A DNA stretch of 6,473 bases from JBOFDP01 sp051647125 (GTDB lineage Bacteria; Bacteroidota; Bacteroidia; Chitinophagales; Chitinophagaceae). The notes beneath the pieces were generated by a model, which saw only the letters and a list, made by a program, of their open reading frames with translations, searched no databases and was not told where the DNA came from. Shown in pieces: positions 5,686 through 6,473 of this stretch. The DNA is taken from NCBI GenBank assembly GCA_051647125.1, contig JBOFDP010000083.1, positions 1 through 6,473 of the forward strand, given 5' to 3'. Position numbers and translations under genes: made by a program. The first letter of the stretch is position 1. Each line of letters opens with the position of its first letter.

Positions 5686-6473
5686 ATGATAATTAAAAAG
5701 GCAGTAATTAGAATAAGTATTAATCTATTATTACTTTTGATAGTAATGGTACTATTTTCATCTACATGGTTTACTTCATATCAGATAGGTAGTTTTTTTT
5801 CTCCTTTTACAGGATTTTGGCAAAATGCAGAATCTTATAAATCTATTATCAATAAGCAATATGTTATAGATGCTAAGAATATGGATTCTACAGTAGTGTA
5901 TATAGATGACAGAAAGGTACCTCATATTTTTGCTAAGAATATGGAGGATCTCTATTTTATAGAAGGTTATTTACATGCTCAAGATCGTCTTTTTCAAATG
6001 GATTTTATGGTACGAAAAGCTGCCGGTAGATTAAGTGAAATATTTGGGAAAGGGTACCTACTACATGATAGGCTTCAGCGTAGATTAGGGATTAATCATT
6101 ATGCCCATGTAAGTATGCAAAAAGGTATGCAAAATAACATATTAAGAAAAGTAATTGAACGATATGCTGAGGGTGTAAATGCATATATTTCCCAACTTAC
6201 TTATGCTACGATGCCTATAGAATATAAACTGTATAATTTTCAACCTGAGGTTTGGACTCCTTTAAAAACTTTCCTGATACTCAAACTTTTACTACAAGAA
6301 CAGTCTGGCGAAGATTTTGATTGGCAAAATTCTTATACTCAAAATATTTTACCTATGAATATTTTTGAAACTTTGTATCCAATTTTTTATAACAAATCAT
6401 ATCCTGTAATTCCATCAGGATATGATTATATTAATCCTACTTCTATAATAAATAAACCTGCTACTATGGATAT
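5686..6473 (+). CDS. Penicillin acylase family Ntn-hydrolase, N-terminal part (cut by window edge)
   Basis: Members are periplasmic or extracytoplasmic amidases made as one precursor that cleaves itself into alpha and beta chains; substrates include beta-lactam side chains, acyl-homoserine lactones and other N-acyl amides. The 262 codons visible cover the alpha-chain side. An N-terminal hydrophobic helix (about 8-26) acts as signal or anchor. GSFFSPFTGFWQNAE (35-49) precedes the family core VPHIFAKNMEDLYFIEGYLH (78-97), AQDRLFQMD (98-106) and AAGRLSEIFGK (112-122), followed by YAEGVNAYI and the PIEYKL...P..WTP pattern. The nucleophilic serine that begins the beta chain lies beyond the window. 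An in-frame TAA 18 bp upstream fixes the ATG as first start. AAAGGG at 5676-5681, 4 nt before it, is one of the few Shine-Dalgarno-like sites here. The 52-bp gap after the TPM gene has no clear terminator, so it may be a fourth gene of the lemA operon. The substrate cannot be predicted. Confidence 0.9.
   Translation, partial: MIIKKAVIRISINLLLLLIVMVLFSSTWFTSYQIGSFFSPFTGFWQNAESYKSIINKQYVIDAKNMDSTVVYIDDRKVPHIFAKNMEDLYFIEGYLHAQDRLFQMDFMVRKAAGRLSEIFGKGYLLHDRLQRRLGINHYAHVSMQKGMQNNILRKVIERYAEGVNAYISQLTYATMPIEYKLYNFQPEVWTPLKTFLILKLLLQEQSGEDFDWQNSYTQNILPMNIFETLYPIFYNKSYPVIPSGYDYINPTSIINKPATMD
5871..5945 (+). repeat. 15-bp direct repeat inside the penicillin acylase gene
   Basis: TGCTAAGAATATGGA occurs at 5871-5885 and again at 5931-5945, exactly 60 bp apart and in the same frame. 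It encodes AKNMD and AKNME (residues 63-67 and 83-87). The second copy lies in the conserved core just after VPHIF. The repeat is seen directly; whether it reflects duplication or chance is open. Confidence 0.6.

Overview
The window looks like a piece of a low-GC Bacteroidota chromosome. The evidence is strong A+T bias, near absence of Shine-Dalgarno sites, two divergent promoters of the Bacteroidota type (TAnnTTTG -7 box), a SecG and an LptE of Bacteroidota style, and the gene order sigma-54 activator - lptE - TPR protein - secG, which I recall from that phylum. Cytophagales or a relative is possible, but the genus cannot be fixed from this sequence.

Layout: two gene sets diverge from a 244-bp AT-rich region (3531-3774). 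Leftward (minus strand), in transcription order, are a sigma-54 enhancer-binding protein without an N-terminal sensor domain (2322-3530), an LptE-like lipoprotein (1791-2318), an uncharacterised protein with a C-terminal TPR-like segment (884-1783) and the SecG translocon subunit (571-879). They are spaced only 3-7 bp apart and are almost certainly one operon. After 57 bp comes the 5' part of an MltG-like transglycosylase gene (1-513), which runs off the left edge. Rightward (plus strand) are lemA (3775-4365), two TPM-domain proteins (4397-4882, without signal peptide; 4887-5633, exported and membrane-anchored with a Gly-rich tail) and the 5' part of a penicillin-acylase-family Ntn hydrolase gene (5686-6473), which runs off the right edge.

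Most genes on both sides concern the cell envelope: protein export (SecG), LPS delivery to the outer membrane (LptE), glycan-strand release (MltG), the little-understood LemA/TPM set, and a periplasmic amidase-like hydrolase. The sigma-54 activator heads the leftward operon and is a natural candidate regulator of envelope functions, though no sigma-54 (-24/-12) promoter was found between the two gene sets.

I found no RNA gene, CRISPR array, insertion sequence, phage gene, toxin-antitoxin or defence module. No gene looks broken; the two end genes are cut only by the window edges. I see no convincing new system. The points worth a second look are the LemA-TPM-TPM set with its three different predicted locations, the uncharacterised gene between lptE and secG, and the orphan sigma-54 activator.
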